Positions 26,683 through 35,261 of a DNA stretch of 64,000 nt are shown here, one piece after another. The position numbers and the translations under genes were made by a program. The stretch is from the NCBI RefSeq assembly GCF_000737715.1, contig NZ_JPRN01000001.1, positions 248,001 to 312,000 on the forward strand, given 5' to 3'. The notes beneath the pieces are model-generated. The model was not told where the DNA came from. It ran no database searches and saw nothing but the letters and a program-made list of their open reading frames with translations. Within the stretch, counting starts at the first letter, position 1, and every line of letters starts with the position of its first letter. This DNA is from Chryseobacterium sp. JM1 (GTDB lineage: Bacteria > Bacteroidota > Bacteroidia > Flavobacteriales > Weeksellaceae).

Positions 26683-26753
26683 GGTAAAGGTAAAGGTAAA
26701 GGTAAAGGTAAAGGTAAAGGTAAAGGTAAAGGTAAAGGTAAAGGTAAAGGTCC
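26683..26753. repeat. Perfect hexanucleotide tandem repeat (GGTAAA)n
   Basis: Eleven uninterrupted GGTAAA units plus a partial one. Non-coding; it sits about 100 bases upstream of the DinB gene start and downstream of the SASA esterase gene. Confidence 0.95.
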
Positions 26754-26904
26754 GGACTCAGATTAAGAATATGATCTGAACATCCTATAACTCAAACCCT
26801 TCATTATCTAAATCCGCACCCATATCCCGAAACCCGCACCCCAAAACTCTCCAACCCTAAAACACTCCAACTCTAAAACCCGTACCTCGCATCCCGAACC
26901 AATA
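26754..26904. other. Low-complexity C/A-rich spacer
   Basis: No gene. Imperfect reiterations of ACCCGCACC and CTCCAAC(C/T)CTAAAAC are seen on the plus strand, giving a composition unlike the surrounding DNA. Confidence 0.6.
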
Positions 26905-27750
26905 TCAACCAAGTTTCGCTATCTGAGCCTGAAATTCCTCCGCCGTGATAACCCCCATTGCCCATTGATACTGAAGTAATTCATGTTTTTCATTCTTCGT
27001 CAATGGCTTTTGGTGGATTGTTTCTATGATCTGATCCTCATCCGGTAATGCTTCCAGGATGTGGTTCTTTTCCTGAAAAGCTTTAAAATATCTGACCCCA
27101 AATTTTCTCTGGGAAACTGCATTAAAGTGAATGTTGTCCGGATTGGCCGTTAAACCTTTGGCAGAAACAAAATAACAGTGTTGCTGATCTTTTGCAAACT
27201 GCATCAATGCTGCATTCACTTGATGATGTTCGTTGAAATACTGACCATATATGCCGTTCTGTAAAAAATCTCCCAATCCTCCGATAATGAGTGGAAGGTC
27301 CGGAGCATTCAGTTGTTTTCTCAACGTTTTTATAATCAGAGCGAGTTTTTCTCTATAAAGTAGGTGTTTTTGCCCATTGCTGTCACTCTCTCCCTGATGC
27401 CACAGAATTCCACTCAAGGTGCTTATTTTTTGTGCCGCTTTTGCCTGGAGAACTGCATTTTGAAACAGTGAGCCTTCCACGGACCAGTCATCCAGACTTG
27501 TCCCACCATCCGCACAAGGAATCAGGGCAATATCATCTTCCTGATTATGCAATAAACGCCATGAAGAAGCAAAACTGGCAGCCAGACTGATCCCGGAAGT
27601 AGAGCGGTCATAATTCACCGGTTCTGCCATCATTTGCCATCTGCCGTTTCTCAGCATTTTAATCTTTTCATCATAAATAGGAGGGACTTCATTCAGAAAT
27701 CCCCGACCTGCCATATTGGATTGGCCGATCATTAAAAATGAGTGTGTCAT
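26905..27750 (-). CDS. Sialate O-acetylesterase-like (SASA/CE6) hydrolase with SHOCT-like tail
   Basis: 281 residues, no signal peptide. SGNH-type blocks: GQSNMAGRG near 8 (Ser nucleophile), WHQGESDSNG near 117 and DNIHFNA near 205 (Asp/His). This matches the SASA carbohydrate esterase family, which removes acetyl groups from sugars. The last ~30 residues (LLQYQWAMGVITAEEFQAQI) resemble a SHOCT oligomerisation motif, an uncommon addition for this family. It is encoded 24 bases after a TetR regulator and probably controlled by it. Confidence 0.85.
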   Translation of the reverse strand: MTHSFLMIGQSNMAGRGFLNEVPPIYDEKIKMLRNGRWQMMAEPVNYDRSTSGISLAASFASSWRLLHNQEDDIALIPCADGGTSLDDWSVEGSLFQNAVLQAKAAQKISTLSGILWHQGESDSNGQKHLLYREKLALIIKTLRKQLNAPDLPLIIGGLGDFLQNGIYGQYFNEHHQVNAALMQFAKDQQHCYFVSAKGLTANPDNIHFNAVSQRKFGVRYFKAFQEKNHILEALPDEDQIIETIHQKPLTKNEKHELLQYQWAMGVITAEEFQAQIAKLG

Positions 27751-27774
27751 TGTACTTATTGATTATTCTGTTCT

Positions 27775-28386
27775 TTATTTTTTTAATGCTTTGCAAACCT
27801 TGTCGAAGGTCATCAATACCATTTCGTCTGTCAAAACAAAAGGTAATCCGTTGATATTTCTTCCCTGCTGATGAAAGCGTAATAAGTTGTGTAGGGGAGC
27901 AAAAGCAATGGACCAGAAAATTTCAAATGGCAATTCATCAATTTCTTCACGCTGCACCGTATTGGATATGAACTGTAAAAGATTGTTCTTGAATTCACTC
28001 ATAAACGTTCCCGGCTTTTCATTAAACATCTCAATAAACTGACGACTGTAATGAGAGTTATTGATTTGTTCAAAAAAGGGAAGCACCATAGGATTTTTGA
28101 TGGCATAATGATATCTGTTCGTCCACTGTACACGCATTCCTTCTTCAAAAGCAGAATCCGGATCAAATCCCTCGTTTATTTCGGTTTCCATTTTGTTTCC
28201 TTCCTCAATAACCAGTTTCAGAATGAGATCATCTTTATCTTTATAATATACATAAGGTGTCCCTACAGAGATATTGCATGCTTTCGCCAGCTTATTGATC
28301 GTAAAACCATCCAATCCATCTTTCACAATGATTTCAATGGCCTTTTCTTTTATACTGTTTTCTTTGTTAAGATCCCGGTTGCGCAT
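27775..28386 (-). CDS. TetR/AcrR-family transcriptional regulator
   Basis: 203 residues. N-terminal helix-turn-helix (FTINKLAKACNISVGTPYVYYKDKDDLILKL, residues ~25-57), then a helical ligand-binding domain of unknown specificity. A 22-base perfect-arm palindrome lies about 27 bases upstream, so autorepression is likely, extending to the co-directional SASA esterase. Confidence 0.93.
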   Translation of the reverse strand: MRNRDLNKENSIKEKAIEIIVKDGLDGFTINKLAKACNISVGTPYVYYKDKDDLILKLVIEEGNKMETEINEGFDPDSAFEEGMRVQWTNRYHYAIKNPMVLPFFEQINNSHYSRQFIEMFNEKPGTFMSEFKNNLLQFISNTVQREEIDELPFEIFWSIAFAPLHNLLRFHQQGRNINGLPFVLTDEMVLMTFDKVCKALKK

Positions 28387-28412
28387 ATTTGTTTTATTAT
28401 CAATTGATTACA

Positions 28413-28434
28413 ATTAAATGAACATTCATTTAAT
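28413..28434. promoter_or_regulatory. Palindromic operator, probably for the TetR regulator
   Basis: ATTAAATGAA - CA - TTCATTTAAT: two perfect 10-bp inverted arms around a 2-base centre, located between the TetR start codon and its upstream neighbour. Confidence 0.7.
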
Positions 28435-28487
28435 TATGAATGCAAATGTATATTATTTTCGGATTATCACAAAAAATAGGATGAAAA

Positions 28488-29141
28488 TTATTTTTTAGGA
28501 TAGTTTGGAATGTTGAGGCCAAGAATAATATTGTGCTTTGCCATCTGAATAGTACCTTTCATCAAAGGCTTTACAACGCCGCTTCCACCACGGTTTTCCT
28601 GAGGATACTTTTTGAAATACGGAACAAGAAGCTGGTCATCTTCAAAATTAATTTCATCCGTGTAATATTCATTGGCAACATCTGGCTCTTTTACAGATAA
28701 ATGAATATGTGCCGGCAGCGTTTGGCTGGGATAAGGAGCAGGGCGGATTGTTTTAATGGTATATCTTCCCAACGCGTCTGTTTTTACCCATCCCCGGATA
28801 TGACCGTGACGTTCTGTCCGTTTATCCATACCTTTTTTTGGCGAGTAATAACCGTCATTGTCCGTTTGCCAGTAATAGATAATGACATTGGCTGCAGGTG
28901 TTTTTCCGTTCCGTTGAAATACAGTTCCTGAGATTATTAATTGCTGACCTTTTTCATTCCAGCCGGGACTTATATCTTCAGAATGAATTTCTTTGGGCAT
29001 TCCGATATACATGATTTCACAGCCGTCGCAGCCACCGCCTACGATTTTAGTATTTCCTTTTTTTTCTGAGGTCTGTCCGTTGCAGCTCATGAATCCTAAA
29101 CAAGAAATCAGCATGATGATGTACACAATCAATGTTTTCAT
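28488..29141 (-). CDS. Intradiol ring-cleavage dioxygenase-like lipoprotein
   Basis: 217 residues from the ATG at 29141 (MKTLIVYIIM). Lipoprotein signal with MSC-N lipobox. The mature part has the intradiol dioxygenase beta-sandwich signature (VIIYYWQTDNDGYYSP, RHGHIRGWVKTDALGRYTI, PAHIHLSV), with candidate Fe(III) ligands Tyr...His...H-x-H. A GGGCDGCE motif follows the signal. Exported members of this family are common in Bacteroidota and mostly of unknown substrate. Catechol cleavage is inferred, not shown. Confidence 0.85.
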   Translation of the reverse strand: MKTLIVYIIMLISCLGFMSCNGQTSEKKGNTKIVGGGCDGCEIMYIGMPKEIHSEDISPGWNEKGQQLIISGTVFQRNGKTPAANVIIYYWQTDNDGYYSPKKGMDKRTERHGHIRGWVKTDALGRYTIKTIRPAPYPSQTLPAHIHLSVKEPDVANEYYTDEINFEDDQLLVPYFKKYPQENRGGSGVVKPLMKGTIQMAKHNIILGLNIPNYPKK

Positions 29142-29211
29142 AGTGTTAAACTTTTCTGCAAAGTTGATCACTTAAGCCGTTGATTTTCAAATTTAATGAA
29201 GTAAGGTGAGT

Positions 29212-30045
29212 TTATTTTGTGGTAAGATGAAGGCTTTCCAGTTTTGATCTGAAATCTTTTGCATAATTGCGGCTTACTCTCAGGATGGTATCGTCTGAAA
29301 GCGTAATATCATAATCCCCGTTTTGTCTGGACTGGTAAGAAATAATGTGATGAATATTCACCATATGAGATTTATGGATCCGGACAAACTGATTGCTGTC
29401 TAATTGTGTTTCCAATGATTTTAAGGTGTCATTGTGAAGGTATTTTTTGGACCGGTGATGAATATTGATGTAAGGAGAATTCGCAGAAAAATAAAAAACA
29501 TCACGGACCTCTATGACTGTTTTTTTATGATTCACGTCAGAAACCACTATGGAAGTTATTGTATTTTGTTTTGTGGTTTCTTTTGTAACCGACTGACGAG
29601 TCTGTATTTTATTCTTTAAAATGGTAAATATGATAAAAGACGAACTGTAGACAAGTACAGTTTTAATCAGGTAAGCGGTTATTCCAAAGGTAAAAGTCTG
29701 CCCATACGGAAAGGTGTGATCAGACAATGTTTTTGAAAGAAACCATATGAAGATAGGGTAGATGGTCAAATGAACTACAACCGCTAAACTGATCATCAAT
29801 AGTCCCAGTGTAAGTTTTTTTGTTTTTTTAATCAGATAAAACTGAAGACACAGCAAAGGAGCAAACAGAAGCCAGAAACAACTGAAAAGAAGTGATTCGG
29901 ATAGGTAAAAAGAGCTGTTTTGCAGCTGCGTCAATAAATAATCTAAATAAATATTCACCATCATCAACACAGTAAGACTACAGGCGAAAAAGAAAAACAG
30001 TTTCCGCCAGTCTTTAAAAAAATGATATAGCTGATGAATGGTCAT
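29212..30045 (-). CDS. Membrane-bound LytTR transcriptional regulator
   Basis: 277 residues. Four hydrophobic segments (about 17-35, 48-68, 79-101, 119-143) precede a cytoplasmic LytTR DNA-binding domain (VRDVFYFSANSPYINIHH, FVRIHKSHMVNIHHI). There is no receiver domain and no adjacent kinase, so this looks like a one-component membrane regulator. It is monocistronic on the minus strand; its targets are unknown. Confidence 0.88.
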   Translation of the reverse strand: MTIHQLYHFFKDWRKLFFFFACSLTVLMMVNIYLDYLLTQLQNSSFYLSESLLFSCFWLLFAPLLCLQFYLIKKTKKLTLGLLMISLAVVVHLTIYPIFIWFLSKTLSDHTFPYGQTFTFGITAYLIKTVLVYSSSFIIFTILKNKIQTRQSVTKETTKQNTITSIVVSDVNHKKTVIEVRDVFYFSANSPYINIHHRSKKYLHNDTLKSLETQLDSNQFVRIHKSHMVNIHHIISYQSRQNGDYDITLSDDTILRVSRNYAKDFRSKLESLHLTTK

Positions 30046-30131
30046 ATTCAGATCTGGTTATCAGACGATTATTTATACAAATTTATTTCTTTTTTTGTTT
30101 GAATTGAATGAAAATCATTTAAAAATAAAGA

Positions 30132-31388
30132 TTACTTTCCGGACCTACTGATCGCGTTTAACTTGATAAAATATTCATCAAGAAGATCATAAATGGCTTT
30201 TTGATCTTTCCCCGACATTTTATTGTCCCAGTCGGTATTCACGATGAGATATCTGCCCATTTTTTTATCTTTAAAAAACCAGATCACGGAATTCATTCCC
30301 GGATCGCCGCCCGTGTGTCCGAAATTTCCGGTAGATCCGAAGCCCATGGTGATGCCCATATTGTATTCATCGCTGTACTCGCTGTTGCTTCTGTCCTGAA
30401 AGTTTTCCGCTTTCAGTTGGGGTGTAAAATATTCTTTATAGCTTTCTTTTGACAGAATATTTCCGTTTCCAAAATACCCTTTCATCAACTCAAGAAGGTA
30501 TTTACTCATATCATCGGAAGTGGTCAGCATTCCTCCATCGGGATAAGTATTGAGTGAATAGTAAGGATAAGGCGTTTGTTTATCAATAAAAGTGCGGGTA
30601 TATTTTGAAAAATTTACAGTCTTAAAATTCCAGCCTGAATGATTCATTTTTAATGGCTTGAAAATATATTGGGTCGTAAAAGTATCGTAAGGAATGCCTG
30701 TCGCTTTTTCCACCACCAAAGCAGCCAAAGTAGCTCCGATATTGGAATAATTAAACAGTTCGCCGGGTTTTTTATCCAAAAATACATCACTAGAATACCA
30801 TTTCCCTTTTTCGCTAAGAACATGATTCAAAAATTCTTCAATGGAAATTTTAGAGGAAGGAGGATTGAATTTTGTAGGGGAAATATCGATTTTCAAATTT
30901 TTCGCCAGATCAGCGGTATCTTTTAATACAACCGTTTGGGTCATATATCCATTATTATCATTAATCGAAGACGTATGTGTGGTCAGTTGTCTGATGGTGA
31001 TGGGAATATTGGGGAATCTAGGATTGATTACTTTGAACGGAAGATATGTATTGATCGGGTCATCCAGTTTCAGTTTTCCCAGTTCCTGTGCTTTAAGAAT
31101 AGCAATGCCGATAAGTGTTTTGGAGACCGATGCTATATTCTGAACCGTATGCTCATCGTATTTTTGAACAGGATTGATATGTGCGATTCCGAAACCGTTC
31201 TGATATAAAACTTCCTGGTCATTAACCAGTGCTATTCCAAATCCGTTGAAGCTTGTCGTTTTACTGATTTCTGCGAGTTTATCCGTTAATTCTTTTTGAG
31301 TTTTGAGCAGTTCCTGTGACGGCTTTTTCTGCGCAGTACAGAAAGTGAACATCAAAAGAAAAAGGCATAGACTGTATAAATTTTTCAT
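30132..31388 (-). CDS. Serine hydrolase, beta-lactamase class C/D-Ala-D-Ala-like
   Basis: 418 residues. Signal peptide MKNLYSLCLFLLMFTFCTAQ. Catalytic motifs of the serine beta-lactamase superfamily: SVSK (S-x-x-K) near 88, YSNIG (Y-x-N) near 218 and HTGGDPG near 362. The size and the QLTTHTSSI block match 'serine hydrolase' esterase/peptidase relatives rather than a true AmpC. Probably periplasmic and possibly lipid-linked (the FCTAQ site contains Cys). Confidence 0.9.
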   Translation of the reverse strand: MKNLYSLCLFLLMFTFCTAQKKPSQELLKTQKELTDKLAEISKTTSFNGFGIALVNDQEVLYQNGFGIAHINPVQKYDEHTVQNIASVSKTLIGIAILKAQELGKLKLDDPINTYLPFKVINPRFPNIPITIRQLTTHTSSINDNNGYMTQTVVLKDTADLAKNLKIDISPTKFNPPSSKISIEEFLNHVLSEKGKWYSSDVFLDKKPGELFNYSNIGATLAALVVEKATGIPYDTFTTQYIFKPLKMNHSGWNFKTVNFSKYTRTFIDKQTPYPYYSLNTYPDGGMLTTSDDMSKYLLELMKGYFGNGNILSKESYKEYFTPQLKAENFQDRSNSEYSDEYNMGITMGFGSTGNFGHTGGDPGMNSVIWFFKDKKMGRYLIVNTDWDNKMSGKDQKAIYDLLDEYFIKLNAISRSGK

Positions 31389-31457
31389 GACGGGCTTTAT
31401 TAAAAAACAACTTCAGAGATACAGGTATTACATGTTCAGCTATTCTCAACCAGGTTT

Positions 31458-31841
31458 CTACAGTCCAAAATGACGATTCTGATCTGTATTTTCAGGATTA
31501 ATGAGTGCTTTGTTGCAATACGTAGCAGATTCAAATTCACTGATATTAACAGATAGGAAAGAAATATCCGGAAATAAAACGGTTAACTGAGCGCAGATTT
31601 TCTTTGACAGTTCGGCCTTCTGTTCCGTATTGCGACCTTCCATAATATACCCAAAAACATGGAGGAAGTTATTCTTCTGCTCTCCAAGCTTAAAATATTC
31701 ATAGGGCCGAAGTCTGACTTTTATATCATTGGGAGCAAATAGGCCTGTTGAATCCGCCGATTTATAAACGGAATCCATTATTTCTTCCGGCGTTCTTTGC
31801 TGAAGAAGATCCTGTGAGCATTCTATAATAAAATGAGGCAT
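31458..31841 (-). CDS. 5-carboxymethyl-2-hydroxymuconate isomerase-like protein
   Basis: 127 residues, matching the CHMI/HpaF length. It begins MPHFIIECS with the N-terminal Pro typical of the tautomerase-superfamily fold, followed by VRLRPYEYFKLG and FLHVFGYIMEGRN. The homoprotocatechuate pathway is not encoded nearby, so its actual substrate is uncertain. Confidence 0.85.
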   Translation of the reverse strand: MPHFIIECSQDLLQQRTPEEIMDSVYKSADSTGLFAPNDIKVRLRPYEYFKLGEQKNNFLHVFGYIMEGRNTEQKAELSKKICAQLTVLFPDISFLSVNISEFESATYCNKALINPENTDQNRHFGL

Positions 31842-31910
31842 AATAATTTTGTGATCAATGGGTTATTGAATATAAAATTAACTAAAATAGGCATTCGCTT
31901 CTGAAAAAAT

Positions 31911-31937
31911 AAACCGCTCCGGTATTCAGAACGGTTC
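31911..31937 (-). terminator. Hairpin terminator
   Basis: AACCGCTC / GAACGGTT arms with one mismatch around CGGTATTCA, A-rich on the left. Same stem family as several other terminators in the window. It lies upstream of the 31841 gene end and downstream of 31971. Confidence 0.6.
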
Positions 31938-31970
31938 TATAGTTGAAACCAATAAAAGTCTTTTGGTGAA

Positions 31971-32741
31971 TTAATAATCTACAATTACAAAATCCGGATT
32001 ATCAACCGTGAAAAAATACCCGTTGATATAATCTTCGGTAGGAGGCTGCTCATATTCTTTTTTTAATGCTGTGATTTCCTTTTTTGACATACCTTTGGTG
32101 TTCTCTTTGGACAACTCTGATTTTTTACTTTCTTCCCAGTCTTTAATGTAATTTTTCAGTCTGATTTTATATTCTTCAGTATTTTTATATTGATAAAATT
32201 GACGAAATTTGAATTTGATAAAATCATCTTTATTGAGATCCTTTTCCCTGACTACTGTATCATTGTTGATGGTTATTAATTTATATTGCTCATGTAAAGA
32301 GGAATATCCGAAATCGGCTGCTTTAATGAGCTTTCCGGTTGGGATAACAAGGATTCCCGAATAGTTAAGAACTATTTTTTGATCTCCAAACAGTTTTTTG
32401 TACACCGAAACAAAGTGTTCTTTTTCTGAATTGAGATCCCGGATGGTAAGATCTACTAAACTTAAAACAGCATTTTCAATTTTAAACGTTGCGATATAAT
32501 CCCGGGAATTGGATGTGGAAAAATAAATCATCTGTTCGCCGTTTTTATATTGTTTGAATTCAGAAAGTTTGTTTCCATAGATCGGATGATCGTCAGGATG
32601 TTCTTCAAAATATTTTTCCAAAGGATTATTCAAAAGGTCATATTCTTTATTATTGATGATGATTTTGTCAGGTTCCTGGCCTGTAGCAAAAATCTGAACA
32701 ATGGAAAAAGTGAAGAGGAGAATAAATATTTTGAGTTTCAT
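31971..32741 (-). CDS. Hypothetical secreted protein
   Basis: 256 residues. Signal peptide LKIFILLFTFSIVQIFATGQ. The mature protein is Lys/Glu-rich with a long charged helix (WEESKKSELSKENTKGMSK, ~200-220) and beta segments near the N-terminus. No family recognised. It follows the HEFGH protein gene by 15 bases on the same strand and may be co-expressed with it. Confidence 0.6.
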   Translation of the reverse strand: MKLKIFILLFTFSIVQIFATGQEPDKIIINNKEYDLLNNPLEKYFEEHPDDHPIYGNKLSEFKQYKNGEQMIYFSTSNSRDYIATFKIENAVLSLVDLTIRDLNSEKEHFVSVYKKLFGDQKIVLNYSGILVIPTGKLIKAADFGYSSLHEQYKLITINNDTVVREKDLNKDDFIKFKFRQFYQYKNTEEYKIRLKNYIKDWEESKKSELSKENTKGMSKKEITALKKEYEQPPTEDYINGYFFTVDNPDFVIVDY

Positions 32742-32756
32742 TTTTTGAGGATTGTT

Positions 32757-33521
32757 TTATATCAGTTTGAAAGGAATTTTATTTTCAACGGTAAGTCTGT
32801 TTTTCAATGTCTCAGCATACTTATGAGCATATTTTTCTTTTTCACTTTTCGGAATACTAAAGTAGAAGTCCATTCTTTTTTCTTTTTCGTCATAATCTTC
32901 ATTGTCATTTCCCGGTCTTTCAACCACTTCCAAATAGTGAACGTAATGCCCGAATTCGTGCGGTAAAGTTCTGTAAAGTTGAGTGTTTCTTGTGAATTCC
33001 GGTTTTAATTCAGCAATAAAATCTCTCTTTGTCTCACTGAATATATGTCCATCAGTTTTTAATCTTTCAAATTCTTTTTGATCTTCGACAGTTTGTTTCT
33101 TTAACCAAAATAATTTCTTTTCGGTATCAACTGCATCCAGAATCACGGCCGGAAAGTATTCATTTTCAAATTCATAGCTGTATATTAATCTTCCCCAGAC
33201 CGGAGAAAGAATTTCTTCTTTTCTTTTGGGTTGCCTTAAAATAATAAACTTTAAATCTCCATAATCTTCCGGTGGAATTTGTTCAATTATTTTCGCAATG
33301 TCATTGATCGAACAGGAATGAAGCGAGTGCTCACGGGGTTCTTCGATCACAAATATAAATTCATGATCATTGATTAGTCTGATTTCTTTCCGGTAATTGC
33401 TGAGTTTTTCATAAAAAGATTTAAGGTCTCCATAAGGCGAAGATATAGTCAGTTTGTTATTCTGGCCATATCCTTGATTTTCAGTTCCGATGTTTCGGTT
33501 TCTTCTTGTTGGGTTATACAT
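32757..33521 (-). CDS. Putative zinc-metalloprotease-like protein (HEFGH)
   Basis: 254 residues from the ATG at 33521 (MYNPTRRNRN). The longer frame runs back over the upstream gene and is rejected because 33521 lies 13 bases after that gene's stop. The C-terminal half holds RTLPHEFGHYVHYLEVVE, a zincin HExxH motif with a further candidate ligand nearby; the rest is not recognised. No signal peptide, so cytosolic. It is preceded by a SMI1/KNR4 gene and followed by a secreted protein, an arrangement reminiscent of toxin/immunity neighbourhoods. Confidence 0.65.
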   Translation of the reverse strand: MYNPTRRNRNIGTENQGYGQNNKLTISSPYGDLKSFYEKLSNYRKEIRLINDHEFIFVIEEPREHSLHSCSINDIAKIIEQIPPEDYGDLKFIILRQPKRKEEILSPVWGRLIYSYEFENEYFPAVILDAVDTEKKLFWLKKQTVEDQKEFERLKTDGHIFSETKRDFIAELKPEFTRNTQLYRTLPHEFGHYVHYLEVVERPGNDNEDYDEKEKRMDFYFSIPKSEKEKYAHKYAETLKNRLTVENKIPFKLI

Positions 33522-33534
33522 TATTGTTAGCAAC

Positions 33535-33984
33535 TTATGGCTGGATGATCGGATTATCTTTAGTGTGTTTCTTTTCCCATTCATATATTCCGTCATTTCC
33601 AAAAACATTTCCCTTAGAGAACGCCTGCAGAAAATCGGTAAGTGAATTTGATGAAATCGTATGTGTAGAACTGAAAAATTCAAAGTCTCCATCTTCGTTT
33701 TTTCTTAAACCCCAGGAGTCTGAAAAGATCATATATTCAGCAAATAAAAACCAATGATCACCATAATCATTATTCGCTAATATGGTATCTACAGACAAAA
33801 AATTGAATATATCTTCCAAACACTCAAATCCATTACATAAACTATAAAACTGAATGAAATCTTCGGGAAGTTTAAATCCTATTTTATGTTCCAGTTCTAC
33901 TATTTTCTTATCTGATGCGGGATTTAAGATTTTAAACCCGTGATCTGAATTCTTTATTTCAATTTGTTTTAATAATTCCTGCAT
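33535..33984 (-). CDS. SMI1/KNR4 (SUKH) family protein
   Basis: 149 residues, the usual size. Core signature IVELEHKIGFKLPEDFIQFY followed by CNGFE, and WFLFAEYMIFSDSWGL. SUKH proteins are best known as immunity proteins of contact-dependent toxins. The cognate toxin is not evident here; the downstream HEFGH protein is the nearest candidate partner. Confidence 0.88.
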   Translation of the reverse strand: MQELLKQIEIKNSDHGFKILNPASDKKIVELEHKIGFKLPEDFIQFYSLCNGFECLEDIFNFLSVDTILANNDYGDHWFLFAEYMIFSDSWGLRKNEDGDFEFFSSTHTISSNSLTDFLQAFSKGNVFGNDGIYEWEKKHTKDNPIIQP

Positions 33985-34026
33985 GGTGAAGAATAATTAG
34001 TGTTTTATATCAGCCGGTGCCGGATT

Positions 34027-34401
34027 TTATTTTTTTACCTTCAACTGAAATACATTTCCTTCCGGATCCGTTCCGTCGCACAGCCAGAAATTATAATTTT
34101 CAAAGGTTTTGATTTCTCTCATTGCCGTATTTTTGGAAATCAATTCATTTCTCGCAGATTCTATATCCACATCAATTTCAAAAACGATTTTCGTATTATT
34201 ATCAAACTGATAACCGGAATCTATTTCTTCTAGATACTGATCTCCTATTTTATGAAGTCCGATATTGACAGCTCCAGCATTCAAAAGAACCCAGCCGGAA
34301 TCTTCTTCAATTACTTTTAAACTGAAGTTTTCAACATAGAAGTTTTTAAGCAATTCAACATTTTGAACGTATAGGATAATGGTGTCAAATCTTGCCTTCA
34401 T
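34027..34401 (-). CDS. VOC-family (glyoxalase/bleomycin-resistance-like) protein
   Basis: 124 residues, one VOC module pair: FDTIILYVQNVELLKNFYVE, then WVLLNAGAVNIGLHKIG, NTKIVFEIDVDIESARNEL and WLCDGTDPEGNVFQLK with the metal-ligand-type Glu. The small size and lack of context leave the substrate open. Confidence 0.9.
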   Translation of the reverse strand: MKARFDTIILYVQNVELLKNFYVENFSLKVIEEDSGWVLLNAGAVNIGLHKIGDQYLEEIDSGYQFDNNTKIVFEIDVDIESARNELISKNTAMREIKTFENYNFWLCDGTDPEGNVFQLKVKK

Positions 34402-34433
34402 GAATTCATTTTAGGAAAGTAAATATAGCAAAA

Positions 34434-34462
34434 AACCGCTCGGGAAAATAGAACGGCTTTGA
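34434..34462 (-). terminator. Hairpin terminator
   Basis: CCGCTC / GAACGG stem with one mismatch and flanking A/T runs, downstream of the DUF2461 gene. Confidence 0.55.
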
Positions 34463-34482
34463 TATTTGTATATGGTTTTGAT

Positions 34483-35142
34483 TTAAAATAACGGTTCTCC
34501 GTTTAAATCTGTCGTCAGGACTTCACTCATGTAATCAAAAAACGGACGCATGGCCAATAAGGTGAGAAGAACTTCCTTTTGAAAACTGTCCGATAGAACT
34601 TCCTTATCCGTAAATTTCCTCATCACGACATATTGTTTCTTTCTGATCAGATCAATGGCAGGATGATGTTTATCAAAACCTCTCGGGGCTGTTTTTACGG
34701 CATCCCCTTCAATTTCTCCGAAGTATTTTTTGAAAGTTTCATCAGAGGTGATCTTGTCAATTTCTCTGGTACTAATTTCAAATTCTTTACGGATACGGAG
34801 AAGATCTTTAGCATCCGGACCCCAGAATCCACCTCCCACAAAACTGTTTCCAGGCTCAAGTTGAATATAATATCCGCCTCTCAACATCGGTTTCGAACGG
34901 GAATAACCAACTCCAAAATTGTTTTTATATGGCGTAGGATCCTTGGAAAAACGGACATCCCTGTAAATCCTGAAAATATGAATACCTTTTAAGTTGTCAT
35001 GCTCCTGAAGCTCATTGTAAATCTCTGTGAAAAACACTTTGTTGTCTTTGATCACCGAATCAAATTCCGCTTTATGCTTTGTAAACCATTCACGGTTGTT
35101 GTTCTTTTCAAGTTGCTTAAGGAATTCAAAGGTTTTTTTCAT
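34483..35142 (-). CDS. DUF2461 family protein
   Basis: About 219 residues from the ATG at 35142 (MKKTFEFLKQL). Hallmarks of the family: NNREWFTKHKAEFD near 15, IYRDVRFSKDPTPYKNNFG near 60 and GGYYIQLEPGNSFVGGGFW near 90. Function unknown; soluble. Upstream extension to 35193 is possible but less likely. Confidence 0.9.
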   Translation of the reverse strand: MKKTFEFLKQLEKNNNREWFTKHKAEFDSVIKDNKVFFTEIYNELQEHDNLKGIHIFRIYRDVRFSKDPTPYKNNFGVGYSRSKPMLRGGYYIQLEPGNSFVGGGFWGPDAKDLLRIRKEFEISTREIDKITSDETFKKYFGEIEGDAVKTAPRGFDKHHPAIDLIRKKQYVVMRKFTDKEVLSDSFQKEVLLTLLAMRPFFDYMSEVLTTDLNGEPLF

Positions 35143-35189
35143 GATAGGGTAGGTGGCTAAGGTTAATATTTTATCTTTTCTAAGTTTAG

Positions 35190-35256
35190 ACACGAGCGGG
35201 ACGTTCGCGGTAGCATGAGGGACGCCCGTGTAAGTGTGTTGGAGGCTTTCGGCGTG
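35190..35256. repeat. GC-rich intergenic repeat segment
   Basis: GAGCGGGACGTTCGCGGTAGCA stands out from AT-rich surroundings and resembles a shorter block at 39270-39290 (GAGCGAGACGTTTGCGTCGG). Both contain a GACGTT-GCG hairpin core. Probably a dispersed non-coding element. Confidence 0.4.
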
Positions 35257-35261
35257 GGACT

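Noticed and set aside
26683-26753. CRISPR-like array
   Set aside because: Units are 6 bases with no spacers; it is a simple tandem repeat.
33522-33692. N-terminal extension of the HEFGH protein
   Set aside because: It overlaps the SMI1/KNR4 gene; the ATG at 33521 follows that gene's stop.
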